From Staphylococcus borealis (GTDB lineage Bacteria; Bacillota; Bacilli; Staphylococcales; Staphylococcaceae), in the NCBI RefSeq assembly GCF_001224225.1, contig NZ_CUEE01000005.1, positions 178,501 through 242,500 of the forward strand: a DNA stretch of 64,000 nt. The letters run 5' to 3'. The position numbers and the translations under genes are program-made. A model generated the notes under the pieces. The model saw nothing but the letters and a program-made list of their open reading frames with translations, was not told the origin of the DNA and searched no databases. Shown one piece after another: positions 27,355 to 36,309 of the stretch. Within the stretch, counting starts at the first letter, position 1. Every line of letters starts with the position of its first letter.

Positions 27355-27865
27355 CTAACGAAATTCTTAGATGAACATTTACTCATTCTGTTGTGATGCT
27401 TGCCTAGGGGGATGGGTTGTAAAGAAATTCTTAGATGAATATTTACTCAATTTGTTGCGACGCTTTCTTGCGGGAAAGGCTCGTGCCTGTAGTCACTCGA
27501 CACTTTCTTTTCCGCCAAGAGTCGCGCAAAAATATTCGTCATTCATCTCTAGAATTTCTTACTTAAGTGCTTTAGCACTTAAGTTCAATAAAAATCCTAC
27601 TCCCTCAGGCGTCACACAACGTCATTCGTAGTTCATCTTTAGAATTTCTTACATAAGTGCGCTATCACTTATGTTCATTAATAACCAACAGAGGAGTCTC
27701 CACAACTCTGTTTCGTAATCTATCTTAGAACTATTTACGTAAGTGTGTGAGCACTTACGTTCATCAACCCTAGCTTGCTTTGCTTGTAGATTTTCTTGTT
27801 GAAAATCTCTTTGCTGGGGCCCCGCACACAACGTCATTTGTAATCCATCTTTAGGACTAATGAAT
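27355..27865. repeat. Noncoding hairpin-repeat cluster
   Basis: About 500 bases without a credible gene. Three imperfect direct repeats (starting near 27547, 27633 and 27717) share ATC-TTTAGAATTTCTTAC followed by a hairpin at 27561-27584, 27651-27674 and 27737-27760. Two copies of the first part occur inverted near 27362 and 27425. The hairpin stems ACTTAAGTG, ACATAAGTG and ACGTAAGTG each have a matching partner arm, so the third pair changes T-A, A-T, G-C: covariation. Short ORFs here change frame inside the repeats and are rejected as genes. Confidence 0.65.
27768..27826. repeat. Structured intergenic repeat (STAR-like), copy 2
   Basis: Same element as 6361-6418. CCCTAGC pairs (one wobble) with GCTGGGG, and the inner stem AGATTTTC pairs with GAAAATCT. 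The fourth inner pair is switched relative to copy 1, again a compensated change. Confidence 0.6.
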
Positions 27866-27889
27866 CCTAAGTCATAAATAAATGTCGTA

Positions 27890-29785
27890 TTATTTGATTA
27901 TCTCAATAAAATCCTTATTTGCTGTTAAGAATAGCCCTTCTTGTGTTACGAGTCTTGGTGTTGCGTTCTTAGTATAAATAATGTCTTTAATAGTCAGTAC
28001 ATCATCTTTTTTAAGTTTACCTACTATATTATCTTTGAAATTACGTGAGTCATACAGTTTACAAGCTTTTATAATTTTCACAGTTTCAGGCACCTTAGTA
28101 ATATACTGTTCTAAACCTGCTGTGTTAATCAAGGTAATAAAGTCTTTATTCGCTGTTATAACACTATCATCTTTTAATATCAGACGCGGTGTACCATTCG
28201 ATGTATATCGAACATCTGACACTTCTACTCTAGCACCGGCTTCTAAACTATCGATTTGTTCATTAAAAGATAAGTCTTTGTATACTTTAATTTTTTTCAA
28301 GGTCATCATAGGATTCATGACTTTAGTGAAATATTTATGTGCTATATCAGTTGATTGTTGCGCTTGGTTTTCGTTTTCTTTATGAATGAATTCAACTTTA
28401 AAACTCTGACGTTTCATTTTATAGACATCATTGAAACTAGGATATGAGGCATATACTAGTGATTGTCCTGATTCACCGTACTTCACATTAAAATTAACAT
28501 CGATGTGGCTATCTAACTTTTTAAATTCATCATGTGCAATATAAAGTCTATTGTCATTAAATTGGTACGCCACTTCATATTCATTAAATGCATTGTTGAT
28601 TTCAACCATACTCACCGAACTAATGCTGATATCGTCTGGTTTCATGACGTGAATGACTTCATATTTCTTATCTTCTACCATTTGCGTTCCTTCGTAGACT
28701 GGATAGCAATCAACAGCAGTTGGTTGAATCATGTCGTATGGATGAACGAAATCTCTGAAGACCATGCCGTCTTGAATGATATAACGCCATTGGTTATATA
28801 CGACATCTTTCGTAAATTGAATAAATACCGATTCATCTGCATGATGGTATAACGTATAAATCTGCTTAAATACTGGATTCGTAATCAAAGTGTTGATATC
28901 AATACCATGCGCATTTAATGTTTGTTCGACTTTATCAAATACAGCATAAAATGCCTGTTTATCCATAGATTTAATAAATGTCTTCGTACGAAGGAATCTC
29001 GAGATAAAGTCTACTTCGACCATTCTTGATAAAGCCATATGTTTAAGTTGTGTAGGCATGTCCATTCGACATGTTCTATCTAGAATCGCTAAATTCAAGC
29101 TTGCTTTATCTAACATTGATGTTTGTTGTACTAACGATTTGTTTTCATCATAGCGATTCACGTGATACATAGGTTTTGTGGACATTGTAATCTTTTCCAC
29201 TTTAGAAAATAGTTGGAAGAAAAATAATTTATCTTCACCATATTTCATATGCTCAAATTCAATATGATTTTCCATAACTAAGCTTCGTTTAAATACTTTT
29301 CCTGGTGGTCCTACTGCTCTAAAGAGTTTACTAATATCTTGCGGTTTTAAATGAGACGCGTCTTTATAGCTAGTGAAAAAGGAATGATATGCCACGTTTT
29401 TTGACGTATGTTTGTAACTTTGACCCAGGCCAAAATCAGCATCATCTGCATTCACTTTCTCAATCACTTGTGGGAAGCCGTCCTTATCCAACCAATCATC
29501 CGCATCAAGTAACGTAATATACTTACCTTGTGCTTCTCTCATTCCAATATTTCTAGGTTCAGAAGGACTGCCTGTATTTTCAGGTAATTGAATTAACTTT
29601 ATAAAGTCATATTCCTTTTCATATGCCTTGATAATATCAACCGATTGATCTGTTGAACAATCATCTACAAATATTGCTTCAATCATGCTTTTGTCTATCT
29701 TTAAATCAATTAATGACTCTATACACTTTTTTAAAAAATGTTCTTTATTATATACAGATACAATAATTGAAACTACTTTAGCCAT
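27890..29785 (-). CDS. Family 2 glycosyltransferase with C-terminal DUF5776-like repeats
   Basis: 631 residues. GT-A domain at residues 1-230: SIIVSVYNKE, VDDCSTDQS, the DxD-type metal site LDADDWLDK, and GEDKLFFF as the probable catalytic region. After a middle region come two DUF5776-like modules near the C-terminus (NGTPRLILKDDSVITANKDF and NATPRLVTQEGLFLTANKDF). The layout recalls wall-teichoic-acid glycosyltransferases such as TarS, but this is a distinct protein and its acceptor is unknown. Starts at ATG 29785 after GGGGG. Encoded 16 bases after the acyltransferase, so co-transcribed. Confidence 0.82.
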   Translation of the reverse strand: MAKVVSIIVSVYNKEHFLKKCIESLIDLKIDKSMIEAIFVDDCSTDQSVDIIKAYEKEYDFIKLIQLPENTGSPSEPRNIGMREAQGKYITLLDADDWLDKDGFPQVIEKVNADDADFGLGQSYKHTSKNVAYHSFFTSYKDASHLKPQDISKLFRAVGPPGKVFKRSLVMENHIEFEHMKYGEDKLFFFQLFSKVEKITMSTKPMYHVNRYDENKSLVQQTSMLDKASLNLAILDRTCRMDMPTQLKHMALSRMVEVDFISRFLRTKTFIKSMDKQAFYAVFDKVEQTLNAHGIDINTLITNPVFKQIYTLYHHADESVFIQFTKDVVYNQWRYIIQDGMVFRDFVHPYDMIQPTAVDCYPVYEGTQMVEDKKYEVIHVMKPDDISISSVSMVEINNAFNEYEVAYQFNDNRLYIAHDEFKKLDSHIDVNFNVKYGESGQSLVYASYPSFNDVYKMKRQSFKVEFIHKENENQAQQSTDIAHKYFTKVMNPMMTLKKIKVYKDLSFNEQIDSLEAGARVEVSDVRYTSNGTPRLILKDDSVITANKDFITLINTAGLEQYITKVPETVKIIKACKLYDSRNFKDNIVGKLKKDDVLTIKDIIYTKNATPRLVTQEGLFLTANKDFIEIIK

Positions 29786-29801
29786 CATTATCCCCCATTT
29801 T

Positions 29802-30869
29802 TTAATCAACTAAATTTTGTTTATAACTTTGATAGTACGTTTCATATTTCATCTTCCCTATGCCACCAACAATATACTTACCAAATTTACTTAAGTTCAT
29901 AACGTAGGCGATACATATTGAGAATGTCACAGTTAACGTAAACGTAAATAATATGTTTAATAACGGATGATCATGTAGTGCTCCTAATCGATGCACGAAG
30001 AAGTAATGAATTAAATAAATTGAAAATGAATAATTACTTATGAAAATAATAAATCTTGGAACATACTTGAAATAAGATGCAATTAAAAAGAATAGTAAAA
30101 TGACAAATGTCACATAAATAGGTGTATCAAAGCGTTTAGAATCAACTAAAGTTAAAATGCCAAACAAGTAATTAAAAATGACAAATATGGTAACGATGAT
30201 TGTCCCACTCACAATATGGACTGTATATTTTTGAATGTTACTCATTAATTTTTCATAGTGATAACCCATATAGAAACCTAATAGGAAGTAACTCAACCAG
30301 CCAACAAAGATCATCCAACCTTCTCTTTGCCATAACCAATTAAAATAAATTGATTCTGGTGCGGGAATGAAATTTCTCATAGCCCAAAATAAAGAAGTAA
30401 TAATCAGTGAATAAATAATTAATTTGATGGGATTAAGTTTGACCAAATATTTAGCAAATAATACATGTAATAAATAAAACTGAAAAATGATTACAATAAA
30501 ATAAGTTAATGTTCCACCACGAAACATCATAAAGACTACAGAATCCATGTAATCTCCGAAATTCTTAGGATGTCCATAAACATAAGCAAGTCCTAAATTA
30601 ATGATGATATACGGAATACCTAACGTTAGTAACTTTTGCTTAAAGAAGCCATCTTTAACTTTCGTTTTATACTGCTTAGCTAGCAAGAATTCTGAAATAA
30701 AAACAAACATCGGTGTTGCGTATAACAATAACAATTGAAAGATTCTTAACAAGTAGCCTTCATTTGGCATATCGAATTTATAAAAAGTCGTTGTTATTGT
30801 ATGTATCATGACAACACTTAAACAGGCGATTGTCCTCATCCAGAAAATAATCGATGTATAAACCCTCAT
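29802..30869 (-). CDS. Acyltransferase 3 family membrane protein (IcaC-like)
   Basis: 355 residues with about ten membrane segments. The N-terminal WMRTIACLSVVMIHTI carries the Arg and His of the acyltransferase-3 family, and the C-terminal SIYLIHYFFVHRLG is also typical. IcaC, the biofilm polysaccharide succinyltransferase, has the same size and topology (GWLSYFLLGFYMGYHYEKLM). No ica operon genes (icaA, icaD, icaB) are present here. It probably acylates a cell-surface glycan made or modified by the adjacent glycosyltransferase. Confidence 0.82.
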   Translation of the reverse strand: MRVYTSIIFWMRTIACLSVVMIHTITTTFYKFDMPNEGYLLRIFQLLLLYATPMFVFISEFLLAKQYKTKVKDGFFKQKLLTLGIPYIIINLGLAYVYGHPKNFGDYMDSVVFMMFRGGTLTYFIVIIFQFYLLHVLFAKYLVKLNPIKLIIYSLIITSLFWAMRNFIPAPESIYFNWLWQREGWMIFVGWLSYFLLGFYMGYHYEKLMSNIQKYTVHIVSGTIIVTIFVIFNYLFGILTLVDSKRFDTPIYVTFVILLFFLIASYFKYVPRFIIFISNYSFSIYLIHYFFVHRLGALHDHPLLNILFTFTLTVTFSICIAYVMNLSKFGKYIVGGIGKMKYETYYQSYKQNLVD

Positions 30870-31029
30870 TTGTATTCTCCCTTTTTCATACTAAACTACG
30901 ATTGTTTTATGTTTGAATTCTCAAAAAAAACGCAATCAACACTTATTATACAATAGTAATTTATATAACTTCAAAAAAATATAAATCAAATCGTTTTAAA
31001 CATACAATCAATGAAAAAATCAAAAAAAT

Positions 31030-31053
31030 AGCACGCTAACTCAATAGCATGCT
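31030..31053 (-). terminator. Terminator after the 104-residue membrane protein
   Basis: AGCACGCTA pairs with TAGCATGCT (one wobble in RNA), and the minus strand continues with TTTTTTTG. Confidence 0.7.
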
Positions 31054-31068
31054 GTCAATCAAAGATAT

Positions 31069-31383
31069 TTATCTTTTCAGTTTTTTTATAATGATACAAA
31101 TTCCGAAGATCAGTAAAACATATTGGAATACGTTGCCTATTACTTGGACAACAATATAGAAAGGAATGATAAAAAGCAATGTTCCAAAAATGATAGAGAA
31201 AAATAATATGACAAAAGACAAGTCCTCAGACACATCTTGTCTTAATTTGTTTCTCAACAATAATCTAATTAAATCACTTACGAAAAACACGCACTTCCAT
31301 ATACAATACATAAACACAGCCAGTAAAAATATGGAATAAGGTACGACGACTAACATTTGAATAAATGCAATGATACCATCCAT
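31069..31383 (-). CDS. Small membrane protein, unknown function
   Basis: 104 residues with two to three hydrophobic segments (residues about 5-35, 55-75 and 78-98) separated by a charged loop NKLRQDVSED. A good ribosome site, GGAGAG, precedes the ATG and a terminator follows, so it appears to be a real gene. I do not recognise the family. Confidence 0.6.
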   Translation of the reverse strand: MDGIIAFIQMLVVVPYSIFLLAVFMYCIWKCVFFVSDLIRLLLRNKLRQDVSEDLSFVILFFSIIFGTLLFIIPFYIVVQVIGNVFQYVLLIFGICIIIKKLKR

Positions 31384-31439
31384 GTATTCTCTCCATTTAT
31401 TTATAATATTTTTGTTACTGCAAAATGTAGCTTGGGTAC

Positions 31440-31620
31440 TTATTCATACGTTATCTCATTAAAATATGCACACTGCCATGCTTGTGTCTTAGTTGCTGTT
31501 TTATTTAATTCTGTCTCCCATGGTGGATACACTCTTAATGCCATTTTCCCTATAAACGTATCACTTTTTAAAATACCTTTCTAGCAAATGATATGATTGC
31601 ATTGTTTCAATGGGTTTCAT
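31440..31620 (-). pseudogene. MepB-family gene remnant
   Basis: A ribosome site (AAAGGAG) and ATG at 31620 open MKPIETMQSYHLLERYFKK, then a stop. A shifted frame continues MALRVYPPWETELNKTATKT and ends YFNEITYE at 31440. RVYPPW and the NK-A-KTQ-WQ pattern are C-terminal features of MepB-family proteins (about 150 residues), so the middle of the gene has been deleted. The family assignment is from memory. Confidence 0.5.
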
Positions 31621-31657
31621 ATACAAACTCCTTTTTTAATGTGTTATGTCTTAAAAT

Positions 31658-32512
31658 TTAATTATGATTCATACCATGCTTTTTCGTATCCAATACTGTT
31701 TTCCAATAATTCTCTCTTTCAATTATTGTATTGGTCTTTGTCTTTGTATCAAATATTTCTAGGATAGCGTATTGAAAGTGCTGAATAATATATTCTCTAC
31801 CCTTTTCATTTAAAATAGTTAGAAATTCTTTATTGCCACCGGTTAAATTATTTAAATGTGCATAGTTCGACCATCGTTGCCAAATCCCATCAGTATTGCC
31901 TGACGCTGATCCTATATAGAGTTGTCCCGTTTCTAAATCAGTAATAACATAAACGCCTTTAACATGACTTAATGCATCTTTCCAACTTGGTTCATTTCTA
32001 TCTATAATCTGCTGTAATTCTTTATGCTTTAAACAAACATGTTGATAACCTTTAAAATGTCCTAATTTAACATTTGGTGCTATTTCATAAACTTCTGGAT
32101 TTAATTGTTCCTGCACAGTTGAATAGAGGCGATTATATACATCTCTACCAATCGGTTTCTGTATTTTGATAATAAGTCTTTTTCGGTATGCTTTATAGTT
32201 ATCAAGTAATGTTAGTTTATACCCAACTTGATTAAATACTTCTGGATTGATCTTTTCGACCTTATAAATACCGCCAAAGACAAAATATTCTGGTCCATAT
32301 GGATAATATTGAGCTAAGGCTATTAAATAATCGGCCTTATTGAGATTATTATTATTTTGTCTAGTCTTCCATGCGTTCATAACTATCCAATCTTCACTAT
32401 CTTCTAACAAAAAGTCCCATGCACGCTTATTAATATCTCCAGCATTCATATTGAATTTAATTTTAGTTTTACTTACATTTGGTGTCTGTATAAAATCTGT
32501 TAGCTTAATCAT
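31658..32512 (-). CDS. GIY-YIG nuclease-family protein
   Basis: 284 residues. The C-terminal part (residues about 180-284) contains GVYVITDLETGQLYIGSASG, the GIY-YIG core, followed by GIWQRWSNYAHLNNLTGGN with the catalytic Arg, and IIERENYWK with the metal-binding Glu. The N-terminal 175 residues are a separate domain that I cannot name; similar two-domain proteins occur in phage defence or mobile elements. No modification enzyme or mobility gene is adjacent. Confidence 0.78.
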   Translation of the reverse strand: MIKLTDFIQTPNVSKTKIKFNMNAGDINKRAWDFLLEDSEDWIVMNAWKTRQNNNNLNKADYLIALAQYYPYGPEYFVFGGIYKVEKINPEVFNQVGYKLTLLDNYKAYRKRLIIKIQKPIGRDVYNRLYSTVQEQLNPEVYEIAPNVKLGHFKGYQHVCLKHKELQQIIDRNEPSWKDALSHVKGVYVITDLETGQLYIGSASGNTDGIWQRWSNYAHLNNLTGGNKEFLTILNEKGREYIIQHFQYAILEIFDTKTKTNTIIERENYWKTVLDTKKHGMNHN

Positions 32513-32610
32513 CTTTATAACCCTTAATAATTTAGTATTTTTATTATTTTAATACATTATATAATTATTCTACAATTCACATATTTATATTTAATATTTA
32601 GAACCTAAAA

Positions 32611-32644
32611 AAGCCTATCAAAGTGTTCATACTCTGATAGGCTT
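32611..32644 (-). terminator. Terminator after the threonyl-tRNA synthetase
   Basis: AAGCCTATCA pairs with TGATAGGCTT; the minus strand continues with TTTTAGG. Confidence 0.85.
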
Positions 32645-32665
32645 GGTTGAGTTCAGATTATATCA

Positions 32666-34582
32666 TTAAACTAATAAGGCTTTGCTTTCAATTTCATGTT
32701 TTAATTTTTCAACGAATGTTTGAATACCCATTGTTTCGTTATCGTGATGTGCGTACTTTCTTGATGACACAGTTTGATGTTGTTGTTCATCGTCACCTAA
32801 TACTAATGTGTATGGAATTTTATTCATTTGGCTTTCTCTAATTTTCTTGCCTAACTTTTCATCTCGGTCGTCTATAGCGACGCGAATATTCTCGTTTCTT
32901 AATGTGTCTGCCACTTTACGGACGTAGTCATCATTATTATCTGATACGCCGATTAAATTCACTTGTACAGGTGCCATCCATAATGGGAATGCACCTTTGA
33001 AGTGTTCTATCAAGATACCGAAGAAGCGGTCTAAAGAGCCGAAGACTGCTCTGTGTAATACAACTGGACGTTCTTTCTCATTCTGTTCATTGATATAAGT
33101 TAAATCAAATTTTTCTGGCATTTGGAAGTCTAATTGTACTGTTGCACATTGGTGACTACGATTTAATGCATCTTTAATGTGTACGTCAATTTTAGGACCA
33201 TAGAAGGCACCATCGCCTTCATTAATTGAATATGCCAAACCAAGGTCATCCAACACATGTGCCAATGACTGTTCCGCTTCATTCCACAAATCAATTTCAC
33301 CTAGATAATCATCTGGTCGTGTTGATAGTTCAATACTATAGTCAAAGCCAAAGACTGAATAGATATAGTCAATTAACTTCAGAATTTCTTGTACTTCTGA
33401 TTTGATTTGAGATTTCATAATAAAGATATGCGCATCATCTTGGCAGAACGTTCTCACGCGTAGTAAACCATTCAACGCACCACTAAATTCATGACGATGT
33501 ACTTGCCCGAATTCAGCAATTCGAAGCGGTAAGTCTTTATAAGATCTTAATTCATTTTTGAAAATTAACATATGTCCCGGGCAATTCATTGGTTTCAATG
33601 CATAATCATTTTCATCTACTTTAGTGAAGTACATGTTTTCATGATAATGATCCCAGTGTCCTGACTCTTCCCAAAGTCGTTTATTCATCATTAATGGTGT
33701 TCTTACTTCATCGTAATCATGTTTCAATTGCACTTCTCTTAAGAAACTTTCCATTTGATTTCGAATAAATTGACCATTTGAAAGATAGAATGGCATACCT
33801 GGTGCTTCTTCAGAGAACATAAATAATTTTAATTGTTTCCCTAAACGTCTATGATTGCGTTCATCTGCTTCTCTTAAAAACTCAAAATAGTCATCAAGTT
33901 GATCTTTAGAACTAAATGCTACACCATAAATACGTTGCAACATTTTGTTGTCACTATCGCCACGCCAGTATGCACCAGACACTTTTGTTAACTTGAAATG
34001 ATTTACAAATTTAGTACTTGGTACATGTGGACCAACACATAAATCTATAAATTCTCCTTGTTGATACAGTGAAAGCTGATCATCTTTATGTTCTTCAATC
34101 AATTCCAGTTTGTAAGGATTATCTTTAAAAATGTTTTTAGCTTCTGCATAGCTTAAATCTTGTCGTACAAATTTTAAATTCTCACTATGAATTTTCTTCA
34201 TTTCTTTTTCAATTTTATTTAAGTCTGCTTCACTAATCGATTCATCTAAATCAATATCATAGTAAAAGCCATTTTCAATGACAGGACCAATTGTTAATTT
34301 TACGTCAGGATATAAACGAGTAAGTGCTTGTGCTAAGACATGTGCCGCAGAATGTCGCATCACATTTAAACCTTCTTGATCTTTAAGAGTGTAGAATGTG
34401 AGTTCACAATCCGCTTGGAGAGGATGGGTCAAATCAACTAAACGGTCATTCACACGGCAAACGACCGCTTCTTTATATAAAGATTGGCTAATAGATTGCG
34501 CTACCTCTTTAGCTAGAACACCTGCTTGATACGCTTTTTCACTTCCATCTGGAAATTGAATATGAATTTGTTGATTAGACAT
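32666..34582 (-). CDS. thrS: Threonyl-tRNA synthetase, probable second (ThrZ-type) copy
   Basis: 638 residues, full-length class II ThrRS. TGS domain (1-60), editing/SAD domain with HSAAH near residue 75 (MRHSAAHVLAQALTR) and CVGPHVPST near 180, catalytic core with motif 2 (RIAEFGQVHRHEFSGALNGL), motif 3 (LDRFFGILIEH), and an anticodon domain from about 530. The zinc ligands are retained: Cys in MNCPGHM, His in QDDAHIF, His in VVLHRAV. The housekeeping staphylococcal ThrS, as I recall it, reads NCPHHM at the first ligand, so this looks like a second, differently derived enzyme. Starts at ATG 34582 after AAGGAGAG, behind a T-box. Confidence 0.9.
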   Translation of the reverse strand: MSNQQIHIQFPDGSEKAYQAGVLAKEVAQSISQSLYKEAVVCRVNDRLVDLTHPLQADCELTFYTLKDQEGLNVMRHSAAHVLAQALTRLYPDVKLTIGPVIENGFYYDIDLDESISEADLNKIEKEMKKIHSENLKFVRQDLSYAEAKNIFKDNPYKLELIEEHKDDQLSLYQQGEFIDLCVGPHVPSTKFVNHFKLTKVSGAYWRGDSDNKMLQRIYGVAFSSKDQLDDYFEFLREADERNHRRLGKQLKLFMFSEEAPGMPFYLSNGQFIRNQMESFLREVQLKHDYDEVRTPLMMNKRLWEESGHWDHYHENMYFTKVDENDYALKPMNCPGHMLIFKNELRSYKDLPLRIAEFGQVHRHEFSGALNGLLRVRTFCQDDAHIFIMKSQIKSEVQEILKLIDYIYSVFGFDYSIELSTRPDDYLGEIDLWNEAEQSLAHVLDDLGLAYSINEGDGAFYGPKIDVHIKDALNRSHQCATVQLDFQMPEKFDLTYINEQNEKERPVVLHRAVFGSLDRFFGILIEHFKGAFPLWMAPVQVNLIGVSDNNDDYVRKVADTLRNENIRVAIDDRDEKLGKKIRESQMNKIPYTLVLGDDEQQHQTVSSRKYAHHDNETMGIQTFVEKLKHEIESKALLV

Positions 34583-34612
34583 GATACATCTCTCCTTAAA
34601 CATTTATATAAA

Positions 34613-34900
34613 ATAAAAAAACCCGTCCCTACAAAAGGGACGAGTCTTGAATACCCGTGGTTCCACCCAACATTCCATCTCATTCAAGAGATGGCACTTT
34701 AGTCATACTTTAACGCGTATGAAACGTTACATGTTTCCATGTAATGTATATAAAGGTAGTAAACTTTATTTTAAATTTAGGAATATCTCAGCACTTATTC
34801 CCTCTCTGTGAATTGACCATAAAGTTCTTGTCCTTAAATTCAGTATTAATTTTTAATAATCATATACCTATCTTAAATGTTAGTCAAATGCGTATCAAAA
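34613..34900 (-). promoter_or_regulatory. T-box riboswitch of the threonyl-tRNA synthetase gene
   Basis: The minus strand carries the conserved T-box GGGTGGAACCACGGG (34654-34668), a stem-I region with AGAGAG, and a candidate ACC (Thr) specifier at 34755-34757. The terminator stem CGTCCC/GGGACG with T7 (34614-34644) lies before the gene. Uncharged tRNA-Thr would disrupt the terminator and switch the gene on. Confidence 0.88.
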
Positions 34901-34954
34901 TATTAAATTACCTACATGAGTTATCTTTTTGACAATTTATGTTTAATATTTGGC

Positions 34955-36007
34955 TTAAACTTTATATTTAAAGATATTAGGATCATAGAGTTTTAATACT
35001 TTTGTAAATAAATAATGGAAAAACAGTGCAGAAATTAACGGCACAATGATGTACGTAATGGCGATAATCAATAAGCCACTCGTTGTACCCATATCTAATA
35101 AATTTAATGATTTAATAGGTCCTACAAGACCAATCAATCCGAAACCTGCTGAATCTGGCGTACCTTTAATATTTAACAAGCCACCAACAAAACCTGAAAC
35201 ACCTGCTGTACAAATAATTGGTACCATCATCATTGGATGGCGAATTAGCGTCGGCATCATTAATTTCACTGCGCCAAGTAATACTGTAATCGGAACACCT
35301 GGTTTATTCACACGCCAGCTACCAACCGCAAGCATTATTGCACTTGCTGAAACACCCACTGCAGCCGAACCAGCGGCTAATCCTGAGATTCCAATTGCCA
35401 AACCTATACCGATAGATGATATCGGAGACACGATTAAGATAGAGAATATCATTGCAATCAATACCGTCATGATAATAGGTTGTGTATTCGTTAAACCATT
35501 GATAACATCTCCTAATCCTAATGTAATCAATTTAGTATATGGCAAGATCAATAATCCAAGTAATCCAGCCACCGCACCACCAACGATAGGCAACACAATC
35601 ATATTTAAACTACCCAGTTTATTGCCAATTAATAAAATAATGCCTACCGCAATGGAAGCAGTAATCATCGTATTAATTAAATCACCTATGCCAACAATGA
35701 CCCACTTGTTATCTACAAATGTCGATGCACCAGACCCCACAAAAGCAGCTGCCCCTGTTACGGCGGTTTGTAATTGTGTTAAGCCAAATTGTGCCGCAAT
35801 CAATATACCTGTCAAAATTGGAATTGAATATTGAATACCTTGCGTTACAAAGGCGATTTTCGTAAATATATCATTATACTGACCTAAGTATTTGCTTAAC
35901 TCCCCTAAAATTGCGTTTGGAATCATACCTACTACAATTGCTAAAGCAACACCATTTAATACATTAAATATAAATGTTCTAGGTGTTATCATTTCTCTCT
36001 CACCCAT
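34955..36007 (-). CDS. PTS EIIC-like membrane protein (PTS_EIIC_2 family)
   Basis: 350 residues with about ten membrane segments. The opening RTFIFNVLNGVALAIVVGMI is the PF13303 pattern, a PTS EIIC-related family (often annotated as a sugar PTS permease) with no EIIA or EIIB domain or neighbour. It is Gly/Ala/Ile rich. Substrate unknown. The first ATG is used; one five codons downstream also has a purine-rich ribosome site. Monocistronic. An antisense reading frame on the plus strand (262 codons) is not a gene. Confidence 0.75.
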   Translation of the reverse strand: MGEREMITPRTFIFNVLNGVALAIVVGMIPNAILGELSKYLGQYNDIFTKIAFVTQGIQYSIPILTGILIAAQFGLTQLQTAVTGAAAFVGSGASTFVDNKWVIVGIGDLINTMITASIAVGIILLIGNKLGSLNMIVLPIVGGAVAGLLGLLILPYTKLITLGLGDVINGLTNTQPIIMTVLIAMIFSILIVSPISSIGIGLAIGISGLAAGSAAVGVSASAIMLAVGSWRVNKPGVPITVLLGAVKLMMPTLIRHPMMMVPIICTAGVSGFVGGLLNIKGTPDSAGFGLIGLVGPIKSLNLLDMGTTSGLLIIAITYIIVPLISALFFHYLFTKVLKLYDPNIFKYKV

Positions 36008-36309
36008 AATTCTTATCCCTCATAAAACTTTCTCTTTTTCTAAATTTTAATCTTGATTTTAAAGTATCGAACAAATAAATCAATCACATTATTTTAAATC
36101 ATATAAAAATAAATATGTAACATTCATCATTTGTTCACAACTTCGATAGTATATTACATTAACTATTACGAATGTAACCCTTTTTTGATAACTATATCAT
36201 TTAACATGCAATTTTATAAAATATATTAGGATGAATATTCATTATTATGTTTATAAATTACACTTTATGTATACATAATACTAATATTAAATTTAAGGTT
36301 GGGATACAT
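36008..36309. other. AT-rich divergent intergenic region
   Basis: 302 bases between the EIIC-like gene and the M20 peptidase gene. It must hold both promoters. I see no clear inverted repeat, riboswitch or small gene in it. Confidence 0.4.

Noticed and set aside
27547..27760. Possible CRISPR array
   Set aside because: Repeats are imperfect with spacing of 90 and 86 bases, spacers are themselves related, and no cas genes are present.
27371..27837. Short open frames in the repeat cluster
   Set aside because: They run through hairpin repeats, change frame between repeat units, and have no ribosome sites.
31357..31584. 75-codon plus-strand frame
   Set aside because: It is antisense to the small membrane protein start and to the MepB-like remnant, which explain the sequence better.
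32666..34582. Idea that the ThrRS is zinc-free
   Set aside because: The Cys and two His zinc ligands are all present, so the protein is not an obvious zinc-independent form.
35046..35834. A 262-codon open frame on the plus strand
   Set aside because: It is antisense to the EIIC-like gene, has no ribosome site and its Pro/Ile/Asn-rich protein reflects the codon bias of the real gene.
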